DNA of 64,000 nucleotides from Pararhodobacter zhoushanensis (lineage in GTDB: Bacteria; Pseudomonadota; Alphaproteobacteria; Rhodobacterales; Rhodobacteraceae). Of the stretch, positions 45,050 through 54,094 are shown piece after piece. The translations under genes were made by a program, and so were the position numbers. The notes beneath the pieces are model-generated. The model saw only the letters and a program-made list of their open reading frames with translations. It was not told the origin of the DNA and searched no databases. Location: assembly GCF_025949695.1 (NCBI RefSeq), contig NZ_JAPDFL010000001.1:4343501-4407500 (forward strand), given 5' to 3'. Numbering within the stretch: position 1 is the stretch's first letter; the number at the start of each line of letters is the position of its first letter.

Positions 45050-45478
45050 TCAGGGGCGGCCCATGTTGAAGATCAGCCGCGTCAGGCGCTCTTCGGCCTT
45101 GCCGCGCACCAGCCGCATGGATTGCAGCGCCAGCTTGGCCATGATCGTGCGCGCGCTGACCACCCCCTTGCCGATCACCCGGCAGCCGCCATCGGGCAGG
45201 TCGTAGAAATCCATCGTGATCTGCGCATCGGCCAGATCCGAGGTGAACTGCATCACCATGGTTTCCGCCGCCGCCGTTTCCACCAGCCCGGCTGCAAAGC
45301 GCCGCGGTTCCTCGCGCCACTGGACCGAGCAGGCCCAGGTCGCGCTCGGCGGCTCGCTGGTGCGCTCGGTCTCGATCTTCATATCGCGCATCACCGACTC
45401 GAAGCGGGCGGGATCGCGGAATTTCTCCAAGACCTGAGCGCGCGGGCGCTTGAAATCCTTGGTGGCGTCAATGTCCAA
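45050..45478 (-). CDS. SRPBCC-family protein
   Basis: 142 residues, MDIDATKDFKRPRAQVLEKF at the start. The pattern of a START/polyketide-cyclase-like fold is visible: PARFESVMRDMKIETERTSE, ATWACSVQWREEPRRFAAGL and ITMDFYDLPDGGCRVIGKGV. It probably binds a hydrophobic ligand, but nothing shows which. It is located 14 bp after the nudC start-to-stop unit and shares its strand, so it may be translated with nudC. Confidence 0.8.
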   Translation of the reverse strand: MDIDATKDFKRPRAQVLEKFRDPARFESVMRDMKIETERTSEPPSATWACSVQWREEPRRFAAGLVETAAAETMVMQFTSDLADAQITMDFYDLPDGGCRVIGKGVVSARTIMAKLALQSMRLVRGKAEERLTRLIFNMGRP

Positions 45479-45492
45479 AGCGGTGCTCCTTG

Positions 45493-46479
45493 TCAGTCTT
45501 CAGCGTCGGTCTGCGGCGCGAAGCCGATCTCTTGGGCCAGCCAGCGGGCCATCAGCTCTTGCGCGATGGCACCCTTGCGCGGGCGGCGAATGCGCGGGTG
45601 CTCGCCTGCCATCACGTGCGCCAGCTCGGCACGGGTGATCCACAGCGCGTCTTCCAGCTCGTGATCCAGCGTGATGTCTTTGCTCACCGCCTCGGCCACG
45701 AAGCCCAGCATCAGATTGCTGGGCCAGGGCCAGGGCTGCGAGGCGACATAGGACACCCGCGTGACACGGACGCTGGTTTCCTCGAACACCTCACGGCGCA
45801 CGGCGGCTTCCAGCGATTCACCGGGTTCCACGAACCCTGCGAGCGTCGAATACATCCCCTCGGGCCAGCCCGGAGAGCGGCCCAACAGCACCGTATCGCC
45901 GTGCTGCACCAGCATGATAACCGCCGGATCGGTCCGTGGGAAATGCACCCCGCGGCAGGCCGGGCAGATGCGCTGCCAGCCCCCCTGCGCCGCGTCGCTG
46001 GGTTGACCACAAGACGAACAGAACCGATGCGAGCGGTGCCAGTTCAGCAAACCGCGCGCGGTCGCGGCCATGGCCGCGTCGACGGGGTCCAGCCGCGCCA
46101 TCAGCCCGCGCAGATCGGCATAGCGGTGATCCTCGGGCAAGTCGGGATGGCCGTATTCGGTGGCGTCGAAAAAGCCGGACATCGCGGCCTCGTCCAGACC
46201 GGCGGGCACCCAGGACGACACATCGGCCACGAAACGCGCGTGGCCCTGATGGGTGCCCAGAAAGATCAGATCGGCCCCGGCATCGTCCAGCACAACGTGA
46301 CCCGGGGCCAGCCAGACGGCTGTCGCCTCGGCCTCGCCCGAAATCAGCGGTCGGCCACGCCAGACCGGCAGGATCCGCGTCGCCGAATCACCAAGCAGCG
46401 CGCTCAAACGATCGGCGTCCCCGCGCAGTTCTGCCTGGCGATCGTCCCATTCTGCGGCAAAGACTATGTTTCGCGGCAC
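45493..46479 (-). CDS. nudC: NAD(+) diphosphatase (NADH pyrophosphatase)
   Basis: 328 residues. NudC hydrolyses NADH and can remove NAD caps from RNA. The order is the N-terminal NudC domain, a zinc ribbon (CSSCGQPSDAAQGGWQRIC and CPAC, about 178-200) and the Nudix domain. The Nudix box is GFVEPGESLEAAVRREVFEE (about 235-254). SQPWPWPSNLMLGF is the NudC-specific SQPWPFPxS-type motif. It is divergent from cpdB. Confidence 0.95.
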   Translation of the reverse strand: MPRNIVFAAEWDDRQAELRGDADRLSALLGDSATRILPVWRGRPLISGEAEATAVWLAPGHVVLDDAGADLIFLGTHQGHARFVADVSSWVPAGLDEAAMSGFFDATEYGHPDLPEDHRYADLRGLMARLDPVDAAMAATARGLLNWHRSHRFCSSCGQPSDAAQGGWQRICPACRGVHFPRTDPAVIMLVQHGDTVLLGRSPGWPEGMYSTLAGFVEPGESLEAAVRREVFEETSVRVTRVSYVASQPWPWPSNLMLGFVAEAVSKDITLDHELEDALWITRAELAHVMAGEHPRIRRPRKGAIAQELMARWLAQEIGFAPQTDAED

Positions 46480-46707
46480 GCTAACCCCCTAAATTACACG
46501 TCGTTTAGGGTATTTTCCGTAGCTTGGGAACACCGCTGCTTTGCAGCATTCAGTTTACGTGTTGTCTTGCAACTATGAGCTGTGGATACTTGCCTTCGAC
46601 AGGTCGGTCTTTTGCCTAATTTGTGCCACTGAGTGCCATCATTAACCAAGGCGTGTCCCTCGCGCCTGGTCATCGCCGGAACTGCGTGCGCGTTTGGGAC
46701 TGAAACA

Positions 46708-48665
46708 GTGATCGTCAGAGGCAACAGGTTGCTCAACACCCTCTCCTTCAGCGGATTAGCCGCCGGGCAGCGCGCCGTCCACCTCAGGGTGATCGAGACG
46801 ACGGACCTGCACCTGCATCTTCTCCCCTACGATTACTACGCTGACCGCCCTTCGGCCGGGGTGGGCCTGTCCGAAGCCGCCCGCCTGATCGACGAAGCCC
46901 GCACCGAGGCCGGCAATTCGGTGGTGTTCGACAACGGCGATTTCCTGCAGGGCACCCCGATGGGCGATTACGTCGCGCATCAGACCGGATTGCGCGACGG
47001 TGACGTGCACCCGATCATGGCGGCGATGAACGCGGTCGGCTATGACGCGATCACGCTGGGCAACCACGAATTCAACTATGGCCTCGATTTTCTGATGGCC
47101 ACGCTGGACGGCGCGAACTTCCCCGTCGTCTCGGCCAATCTGGCGGTCGGTCTGGGGTCTGAGCCGCGCAAGGACACAACGCTGGTCAAACCCTATGTCC
47201 TGCTGGACCGCAGGCTCAAGGATCAGACCGGGTTCGAGCATCCGATCCGCATCGGCGTGGTGGGCTTTGCGCCGCCGCAGGTGATGGACTGGGACAATCA
47301 CGCGCTGGATGGGCGCCTGCACGCCCGCGACATCGTCGAAGCCGCCCGCGCCTGGGTGCCCGAAATGCGCGAGGCCGGGGCCGATCTGGTCATCGCCCTG
47401 GCCCATACCGGCATCGGCAGCGCGCGCTATTCGCATGGGATGGAGAATGCCGCCATCCCGCTTGCCCGTGTCCCCGGGATCGATGCGCTGCTGACCGGCC
47501 ACAGCCATCTGCTGTTCCCCTCGCCCGTGTTCGGCTCGCTGCCCGATGTCGATATCGCCACCGGCACCATCGCCGGGAAACCCGCCGTGATGGCCGGATG
47601 CTGGGGCGCGCATATCGGTGTCATCGACATGTTGCTGGTCCACGAAGCGGGCGAATGGCAGGTTCTGGGCACACGGTCCGAAGTCCGCGCCCTGCCGACC
47701 GCACAGGAGATCGCGCACGCCGACCCCGCCGCCCCTCGCGATAACGGTCCCAGCGAACGCGTGGTCGAGGCCGTCGCGCAGGCCCATGCCGATACGCTGA
47801 CCAGCATCCGCCGCCCGGTCGGCACCTCGTCCGAGGCGCTGCATTCCTACTTCACCCATCTGGGCGTCACCGCCTCGCTGCAGGTCGTGGCCGAGGCACA
47901 GCGCGATTACGTGCGCGCCCGCATCACCGATCCCGATCTGGTGGATCTGCCGATCCTGTCCGCCGTGGCCCCGTTCAAATCGGGCGGTCGCGGTGGCCCT
48001 GCTGGCTATACCGACGTGCCCGCCGGTCCCGTCGCCCTGCGCCACATCGCCGATCTCTACCCCTTTCCCAACGCGATTGCCGCGCTGTGCCTGACCGGGG
48101 CCGAGGTCATCGAATGGCTGGAACGCTCGGCGGCGGCTTTCAACCGGATCCGCCCCGGCTCGACCGGAACACCGCTGCGCAACGGCGATGTGCCGGGCTA
48201 TAATTTCGAGGTCATCGACCCGCTCGACGTGATCTATGATCTGTCGCAACCCGCGCGCTATGATGTCGCCGGGGTGATGATCCATGAACAGGCGCACCGG
48301 GTGATTTCGGTGATGCTGGACGGTGAACCGCTGGACCCGCAAGGCCGCTATCTGCTGTGCACCAACAGCTACCGTGCCGGGGGGCGGGTAAATTCGCCGG
48401 GGCCAAGGCAAGCAATCTGGTGCTGTCAGACGAAAGCGTGACCCGCGATATCCTGCACCGCCATGTCCGCGAACATGGCTCGCTGCGGCGCCCCGATCAC
48501 GGCAGCCTGCGCTTCAAGGCGATGCCGAACACCAGCGTGATCTTCGAAACCGGCCCCGCCGCGATGGCGCATATGGACGAGATCGAGGGCTTCCACCCCG
48601 AGCAGCGCGGGCTGACGCCGCATGGCTTCCTGCGGCTCAAGCTGGATTTGTCGGACGGGGCCTGA
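46708..48665 (+). pseudogene. cpdB: 2',3'-cyclic-nucleotide 2'-phosphodiesterase/3'-nucleotidase, frameshifted near the C-terminus
   Basis: The metallophosphatase domain has IETTDLHLHLLPYDYY, DNGDFLQGTPMGDY, GNHEFNYG and GHSHLLFP. The C-terminal nucleotide-binding domain has PFPNAIAALCLTG. The frame breaks after LLCTNSYRAGG and continues as GKFAGAKASNLVLSDESVTR in another frame to 48665. One G added to the six-G run near 48380-48385 restores about 650 residues. The start is uncertain: GTG 46708 is chosen; GTG 46633 and TTG 46729 (behind AGAGG) are alternatives. No clear signal peptide is seen, although family members are often periplasmic. Confidence 0.87.
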
Positions 48666-48672
48666 CGCGGGA

Positions 48673-48689
48673 TGTCCCACGATGGGACA
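48673..48689. promoter_or_regulatory. TGTCCCA/TGGGACA dyad, site 1
   Basis: A perfect 7-bp inverted repeat TGTCCCA-CGA-TGGGACA, 8 bp after the cpdB stop and 146 bp before the hydrolase-like gene. A second copy with the same arms lies at 50408-50424. It could be an operator or a small repeat. Confidence 0.5.
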
Positions 48690-48834
48690 GCCGCTTGCCG
48701 CGAATGCCATCAATGACTTACGGTGACGCGTTAAGCTTTCGTCAAGCGTTCGACGCCCCAGACCGAGTGCAAGCCGCGCGCAGCGCCCCCTGCAAGCCGT
48801 TGGCCGACTTGACGCGAACCGGAGTCAGCCCGTC

Positions 48835-49794
48835 GTGAACTTCGCCCTCCTCCTGTCGCTCTTTGCCCTGAGCGCCTCGGCCGCCTGTGCCGATCAGGCG
48901 ACGGGTGTGACCACAGTCGTTGACCGTCACGCGGACAGGCCTTTGACCATGACACTCTGGTATCCCGGCACTGGCGGCATGGCCGAAGACGTCGGCGGCA
49001 ACGCGGTCTTCACCGGCGTCACCGGTGCGCGGGACGCTGCGGTGGCGATGGAGAGCCTGCCGGTGGTGCTGGTCTCGCACGGCGGCTTGCGCTCGGCAGC
49101 GGACTCCGGCGCGTGGCTCTCGGCCGGACTGGCGCGGGCGGGCTATCTGGCCGTCGAAATCAACGCCCCGCGCGCACCCTCGGCGGTGCAGGGCGTCAAC
49201 GAGATCTGGCAGCGCCCCGCCGATATGACCCGCGCGCTGGACGCCCTGACCCGCGATCCCGAATGGTCGGCGCGGATTGATCCGGCCCGCATCGCCACGG
49301 TCGGCTTCGCGCTTGGCGGCACGGCAGCGCTGGCGCTGGCCGGGGGCAGGGTCGACCCCGAAGCGTACCGGCAATCCTGCACGCCGCCGCAATCCGGGCC
49401 GGACTGCGGCTGGTTCGCGGCGCAGGGGGTCGCGCTGGCCTCGGTTGACGGCCCGGCGCTGGCAAGCCCGCGCCGCGATCCGCGCATCGGGTCGGTGGTA
49501 GCACTTGCGCCTGAACTGGTCGGTGTGTTCGCGGACGCGCTGAGCACGGTCGCGGTGCCGTCGCTGATCCTGTCGCTGGGCGACGCACAAAGCGGAACGG
49601 GCGCGGTCCCGCAGGTCACGCTGGCGGCGACGGTGTTCGACGGGTTCGCGACCTGCACGCCCGCCGGTCCCGCGATCCTGCGCGAGGAAGGTGGCGATCC
49701 GGCGCTCTGCGGCGGCTCTCCTTCCGCGCGCGACGCGGCGCATGCGGCGATCCTTGCCGCGGTTCTGCGCTTCCTGCAGGCCGCCGGGCAGTGA
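48835..49794 (+). CDS. Secreted dienelactone-hydrolase-like protein lacking the catalytic serine
   Basis: 319 residues from a GTG at 48835, with GGAG upstream. A signal peptide of about 17-19 residues (MNFALLLSLFALSASA) targets it to the periplasm. The alpha/beta fold of the predicted dienelactone hydrolase group is clear: LVSHGGLRSAADSGAWLSAG and RPADMTRALDALTRDPEW. The nucleophile elbow, GFSLGG in homologues, reads GFALGG here, and the C-terminal histidine usually found before a DF motif is also missing. The protein is therefore probably a non-enzymatic homologue, unless another residue acts. Four cysteines may form disulfides. Confidence 0.8.
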   Translation: MNFALLLSLFALSASAACADQATGVTTVVDRHADRPLTMTLWYPGTGGMAEDVGGNAVFTGVTGARDAAVAMESLPVVLVSHGGLRSAADSGAWLSAGLARAGYLAVEINAPRAPSAVQGVNEIWQRPADMTRALDALTRDPEWSARIDPARIATVGFALGGTAALALAGGRVDPEAYRQSCTPPQSGPDCGWFAAQGVALASVDGPALASPRRDPRIGSVVALAPELVGVFADALSTVAVPSLILSLGDAQSGTGAVPQVTLAATVFDGFATCTPAGPAILREEGGDPALCGGSPSARDAAHAAILAAVLRFLQAAGQ

Positions 49795-49880
49795 GCCCGC
49801 GACGGCGGGAATATTGACGCGACGCAGAGAACCTGTTCCAAGGCGGCGACTTCCTTCCCTCAGCAAAACAGGGCGCCGCC

Positions 49881-50330
49881 ATGACCACCACCACCCGTAT
49901 CGTCCTGTCCAGCGATCACGCGGCCATCGCGCTGCGCCGGATCATCGCCGCGCATATCACCACGCTGGGCTGGGAGGCCGTCGACATCGGCCCGACCACG
50001 GCTGAGAGCACGCCCTACCCTGAGCGCGGCGAAGAGGCGGCGCGGCTGGTGGCCTCGGGCGATTGCCGGTTCGGCATCATCCTGTGCGGCACCGGGCAGG
50101 GCATCATGATGGCGGCGAACAAGGTGACCGGCATCCGCTGCGGGGTCTGCGCCGAGCCGTTCTCGGCCCGCATGATCCGCCAGCACAACAACGCCAACAT
50201 GCTGTCCATCGGCGCGCGGGTGGTGGGGGAGAGCCTCGCGCTGGACATCGTCGAGGCGTTCCTGAGCGCCGAGTTCGAGGGCGGCCGGCACGCGACGCGG
50301 GTGGCGATGATCGAGGCGTTGGAGGGGTAA
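49881..50330 (+). CDS. rpiB: Ribose-5-phosphate isomerase B
   Basis: 149 residues. RpiB/LacAB-type sugar-phosphate isomerase interconverting ribose 5-phosphate and ribulose 5-phosphate in the pentose phosphate pathway. LSSDHAAIALRRIIAAHI, the catalytic-cysteine segment GIILCGTGQGIMMAANKVTG and RQHNNANMLSIGARVVG are conserved. It is 86 bp after the hydrolase-like gene and ends at an intrinsic terminator. Confidence 0.95.
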   Translation: MTTTTRIVLSSDHAAIALRRIIAAHITTLGWEAVDIGPTTAESTPYPERGEEAARLVASGDCRFGIILCGTGQGIMMAANKVTGIRCGVCAEPFSARMIRQHNNANMLSIGARVVGESLALDIVEAFLSAEFEGGRHATRVAMIEALEG

Positions 50331-50362
50331 GCAGCCTTCGGGTTTCAGCACGGATCAACCGG

Positions 50363-50390
50363 AAAAGGGTCGCGCCACGCGGCCCTTTTT
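50363..50390 (+). terminator. Rho-independent terminator of rpiB
   Basis: AAAAGGGTCGCG-CCA-CGCGGCCCTTTTT: an 8-bp G/C stem (one G-T pair) extended by A-T pairs and followed by a T-run. It lies 33 bp after the rpiB stop. Confidence 0.85.
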
Positions 50391-50407
50391 GCGTTTCGGG
50401 AGGGGGA

Positions 50408-50424
50408 TGTCCCATGATGGGACA
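50408..50424. promoter_or_regulatory. TGTCCCA/TGGGACA dyad, site 2
   Basis: ATGTCCCA-TGA-TGGGACAT, an 8-bp inverted repeat with the same core as the site at 48673. It lies between the rpiB terminator and the AT-richer abortive-infection gene. The rest of 50425-50596 holds a REP copy and no gene. Confidence 0.5.
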
Positions 50425-50503
50425 TTTTGTGAGGTGAGGGGAATCAAGGGGTTAGGGGGAGTGTTAGGGATTTGGTAGGGGTTTTGGTTGGTGGGGGGAG
50501 AGA

Positions 50504-50526
50504 GTCGGGGTGAACCCCGACCTACG
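50504..50526 (-). repeat. Single REP-like palindrome
   Basis: On the minus strand a GTAGG head is followed by stem GTCGGGGT/ACCCCGAC (head and stem share bases). Same family as the pairs at 4312 and 15089. It sits 70 bp before the abortive-infection-like gene, at the edge of the AT-richer segment. Confidence 0.68.
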
Positions 50527-50596
50527 GATGCTGATTGAGTTAATTGTAAATTCGCTAGATGATATGAAAAATCATCGTAGTAGCTAAGGCAACCTC

Positions 50597-51388
50597 ATGT
50601 TTAGTGACGCATCCACCCCGATAGAAGTCCCAGATGATTTATTTGAGTGCGCGCTGCATCTGAAAGGTAACGTACTCGCCCTTACGACTGAGGGAGGCTC
50701 CGAGTCGGATTATAGGATTGCACGAACGAGATTAGTGGAAGATCCTGCGAGCAAGCGATTACTCCCTGATTTCGTACGGTTATCGCGAGATGCCCCTTCA
50801 TTGCGGGCAAACCTTTCAAGCGTTGCTAGTGGATCCGGTTCATGGGCATTGCGTCGCGCACACGTAATTGAAAAATTTGCACCGCTACTAGACTTCTTAG
50901 AAACGGGCGGTAGCGCTGCAGATTTAACCATCACTGAGGGCCTTACTGGCTATGATGCCCCCGCAGTTCAAGCGTTCTGGGCGAAAGCACTGGACCGCCG
51001 AGCATCCGACCCAGAAGGTGCGGTAACTGCTGCCAGCACTCTCCTAGAGGAAGTTTGCAAACACATAATTGAAGACAGCGGCGATGAATGGTCCGCAAAT
51101 TGGAATATGCCTAAACTCTACGCTGAAGCCGCTACGAAATTGAATTTAGCCCCATCTCAACATCAAGGAGACGTGTTCAAGACAATCCTTGGGAATTGCC
51201 AGAGCATTGTTCAGAGTGTCGGGTCACTTCGTAACAAAGGCGGCGACGCTCACGCTGGAGGGCGAGCGCGTGTCCCATTCAAACCCCGACACGCAGCTTT
51301 AACCGTAAACCTTGCAGGCTCAATGGCTTTGTTTTTGATTGAGACGTGGCAGGCCAGATCCGAAGAAGCGCGTCTTAGCGAATCGTAA
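50597..51388 (+). CDS. Abortive-infection-family (Abi C-terminal-like) protein
   Basis: 263 residues. The C-terminal third has the pattern of the Abi_C family seen in abortive-infection phage-defence proteins: TAASTLLEEVCKHII (144-157) and a LRNKGGDAHAGG motif (211-222). The N-terminal 130 residues show no known domain; FAPLLDFLETG lies at about 94-104. Codon use is clearly AT-richer than in the neighbours, as expected for a recently acquired gene. It is a single gene flanked by REP copies, with no partner. Family assignment is by motif only; an antiphage role is inferred. Confidence 0.68.
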   Translation: MFSDASTPIEVPDDLFECALHLKGNVLALTTEGGSESDYRIARTRLVEDPASKRLLPDFVRLSRDAPSLRANLSSVASGSGSWALRRAHVIEKFAPLLDFLETGGSAADLTITEGLTGYDAPAVQAFWAKALDRRASDPEGAVTAASTLLEEVCKHIIEDSGDEWSANWNMPKLYAEAATKLNLAPSQHQGDVFKTILGNCQSIVQSVGSLRNKGGDAHAGGRARVPFKPRHAALTVNLAGSMALFLIETWQARSEEARLSES

Positions 51389-51430
51389 CTCAACATGTTG
51401 GATTCTCGGGCGACTCACTTGCTCTTGCCG

Positions 51431-51457
51431 CAAACAAAAAGAGCCGCTCTCGCGGCC
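51431..51457 (-). terminator. Terminator of the dehydrogenase-TRAP operon
   Basis: On the minus strand GCCGC-GAGA-GCGGC is followed by TCTTTTTGTTTG, a short stem with a good U-run. It lies about 40 bp after the stop of the dehydrogenase gene and just beyond a REP palindrome. Confidence 0.6.
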
Positions 51458-51475
51458 CCTTCCCTGTCCCACAAC

Positions 51476-51499
51476 GGTGCGTTGAAAACGCACCCTACG
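51476..51499 (-). repeat. REP-like palindrome overlapping a stop codon
   Basis: On the minus strand CGTAGG is followed by stem GGTGCGTT/AACGCACC. The TAG within the GTAG head is the stop codon of the dehydrogenase gene, so the element abuts the coding sequence exactly. Confidence 0.7.
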
Positions 51500-53996
51500 C
51501 GTCTTTGCGGATGGCGGTGTTGGTGGGGTCGTAGGGGCTGTCCTCGACCACCACGGCGTCCCATTCCTGCAGCAGGATCTTGACCTTGAGCCTTGTGCCG
51601 ACCGCCGCCAGATCGGGGCGGACATAGCCCATGCCGATCTGCTTGCCGAAGGCGACGGAATACCCGCCCGAGGTCAGGCGGCCGATCTTTTCGCCGTCCA
51701 GCAGCAGCGCCTCTTTCCCCCACGGGTCGGTGTCGGACGGGCCGTCGATCAGCAGCGTGACGCATTTCGAGCGGATGCCGGTGTCCAGCATCGCCTGCTT
51801 GCCCCGGAACTCTTTGGAAAGGTCGATGAAGCGGTCGAGACCGGCTTCCATCGGCGTGGCGTCGCGGCCCAGTTCGGTGCCGAAAGCGCGGTAGGATTTT
51901 TCCTGACGCAGCCAGTTCTGTGCCCGCGCGCCGACGGGTTTCAGCCCGTGTTTCGCCCCGGCCTGCATCAAGAGATCCCACAGGTAGCGGCCGAATTCGA
52001 TGGGGTAATGCAGCTCCCAGCCCAGCTCGCCGGTATAGGCGACGCGGATGGCGCGGACCGGGCACATGCCCAGCTCGATGTCGCGCATACTCAGCCAGGG
52101 GAAGCGCTTGTTGGACAGGACCGTGTCGGGGTTGGCGTCCTTGACGATCTCTTGCAGGATGGCGCGGGCATTGGGACCGGCCAGCGCGTAGACGCCCCAT
52201 TGCGTGGTCACATCGTGGCAATCGACGTAATCACCGCCGGCTTTGCGGAAATCTTCAATCTTTTTCGTCAGGTAGTCGCCGTCATACGCGCTCCAGGCAC
52301 CGGCCGAGATCAGGTAGTATTCGTCCTGCTTGAGCCGGACGATGGTGTATTCGGTGCGCGTGGTGCCGGTTTCGGTCAGCGCGTAGGTCAGGTTGATGCG
52401 GCCCACTTTGGGCAGGGCGTTGGTGGTGAAGTGGTCGAGGAAGGCCGTGGCCCCCGGCCCGCGCACGAGGTGCTTGGTGAAGGCGGCGGCGTCGAGGATG
52501 CCGCAGGTTTCGCGCACCGCCTTGGCCTCGGCTTGCGCGTATTCCCACCACGCGCCCCGGCGGAAGCTGCGGCTGTTGTGGTCGAAATCGGCGGGCGCAC
52601 CGATGGGGCCGTAATAGTTTGGGCGTTCCCAGCCGTTCACCTGCCCCATCTGCGCGCCAAGGGCGAGCTGGCGGTCATAGGCGGGGGCGGTGCGCAGCGG
52701 GCGGGCGGCTTCGCGTTCCTCATCGGGGTGGTGCAGGATGAAGACATGCTCGTAGCATTCCTCATTCTTGCGGGCGGCGTATTCGGTGGTCATCCACGAG
52801 CCGTAGCGTTTGGGGTCGAGGGAGGCCATGTCGATCTCGGCCTCGCCTTGGGTCATCAGTTGGGCGAGGTAGTGGCCGGTGCCACCGGCGGCGGTGATGC
52901 CGAACGAGAAACCCTCGGCCAGCCACATGTTGCGCAGGCCGGGCGCGGGGCCGACGAGGGGGTTGCCGTCAGGGGTGTAGCAGATCGGGCCGTTGAAATC
53001 GTCTTTCAGGCCCACGGTTTCCGAGGTCGGAAGGCGGTGGATCATGGACATGTATTCTTCCTCGATCCGCTCGAGGTCGAGCTGGAACAGGTCGGCGCGG
53101 AAGCTGTCGGGCACATCATAAAGGAAACGGGCGGGGGCGTTACGCTCGTACGGCCCAAGGATCCAGCCGCCGCGTTCTTCGCGCACGTACCATTTGGCAT
53201 CGGCGTCGCGCAGCACGGGGTGCTCGGGGTTGCCCGCCGCGCGCCAGGCTTGCAGGGCGGGGTCGGGTTCGGTGACGATATACTGGTGCTCGACCGGGAT
53301 GGCGGGGATCTTGATGCCGAGCAGGCGCGCGGTGCGTTGGGCGTGGTTGCCGGTGGCGGTGACGACATGCTCGGCGTGGATCTCGAATTTTTCGTCGGAC
53401 GGGATCAGCATGCCGCCTTTGTCGAGCATGCGCGTGCACGACACGATCCATTCGTCGCCGGTCCAGAAATAGCTGTCGACCTGCACCTTGCGCTCGATCC
53501 GCGCGCCGTGCTGGCGGGCACCCTTGGCCATGGCCTGCGTCACGTCGGCGGGGTTGATGTAGCCGTCCTGCGGGTGGAACAGCGCGCCTTTGAGGTCTTC
53601 GGTCCTGACCAGCGGCCAGCGGTCCTTGATCTGCGCAGGCGTCAGAAATTCGTGGTAGACCCCGGCGGTTTCGGCGACCGAGGAGTAGAGCATATACTCA
53701 TCCATCCGCGCATCGGTCTGCGCCATGCGCAGGTTGCCGACGACGGCGAAACCGGCGTTCAGACCGGTTTCCGCCTCGAGCGATTTGTAGAAATCGACGC
53801 TGTATTTGTGGATGTGGGTGGTGGCGTAGCTCATGTTGAAGAGCGGCAGCAGACCGGCGGCGTGCCAGGTCGAGCCCGAGGTCAGCTCGTCACGCTCGAC
53901 CAGCAGCGTGTCCCAGCCTGCCTTGGCCAGATGATAGGCAATCCCGGTGCCCACCGCACCACCGCCGACGACAAGGGCTTTCACATGGGTTTTCAT
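51495..53996 (-). CDS. FAD-dependent dimethylglycine/sarcosine dehydrogenase-like enzyme fused to a GcvT-type domain
   Basis: 833 residues. An N-terminal DAO-type flavoprotein half (about 1-400) has the FAD motif VVGGGAVGTGIAYHLAKAGW and the SGSTWHAAGL segment with the histidine that binds FAD in this family. The second half is an aminomethyltransferase (GcvT) fold plus C-terminal barrel, with GVYALAGPNARAILQEI and YTGELGWELHYPIEFG. Such fusions oxidatively demethylate N-methylglycines and pass the C1 unit to tetrahydrofolate. It is the last gene of the TRAP-amidase cluster, 98 bp after dctQ. The exact substrate is not determined. Confidence 0.9.
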   Translation of the reverse strand: MKTHVKALVVGGGAVGTGIAYHLAKAGWDTLLVERDELTSGSTWHAAGLLPLFNMSYATTHIHKYSVDFYKSLEAETGLNAGFAVVGNLRMAQTDARMDEYMLYSSVAETAGVYHEFLTPAQIKDRWPLVRTEDLKGALFHPQDGYINPADVTQAMAKGARQHGARIERKVQVDSYFWTGDEWIVSCTRMLDKGGMLIPSDEKFEIHAEHVVTATGNHAQRTARLLGIKIPAIPVEHQYIVTEPDPALQAWRAAGNPEHPVLRDADAKWYVREERGGWILGPYERNAPARFLYDVPDSFRADLFQLDLERIEEEYMSMIHRLPTSETVGLKDDFNGPICYTPDGNPLVGPAPGLRNMWLAEGFSFGITAAGGTGHYLAQLMTQGEAEIDMASLDPKRYGSWMTTEYAARKNEECYEHVFILHHPDEEREAARPLRTAPAYDRQLALGAQMGQVNGWERPNYYGPIGAPADFDHNSRSFRRGAWWEYAQAEAKAVRETCGILDAAAFTKHLVRGPGATAFLDHFTTNALPKVGRINLTYALTETGTTRTEYTIVRLKQDEYYLISAGAWSAYDGDYLTKKIEDFRKAGGDYVDCHDVTTQWGVYALAGPNARAILQEIVKDANPDTVLSNKRFPWLSMRDIELGMCPVRAIRVAYTGELGWELHYPIEFGRYLWDLLMQAGAKHGLKPVGARAQNWLRQEKSYRAFGTELGRDATPMEAGLDRFIDLSKEFRGKQAMLDTGIRSKCVTLLIDGPSDTDPWGKEALLLDGEKIGRLTSGGYSVAFGKQIGMGYVRPDLAAVGTRLKVKILLQEWDAVVVEDSPYDPTNTAIRKDA

Positions 53997-54094
53997 CGCA
54001 CCGGGCTCCGATTGCTGGTTTGGCTCCGGTTTCGCAGGTAATCACGCCGCGCGGTGAAATGCACCCGACCAGTCGAGGCGCGAAAACGACGCGC

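Noticed and set aside
51948..54041. A 697-codon plus-strand frame opposite the dehydrogenase gene
   Set aside because: Shadow frame; the minus-strand flavoprotein with its FAD and GcvT motifs is clearly the real gene.
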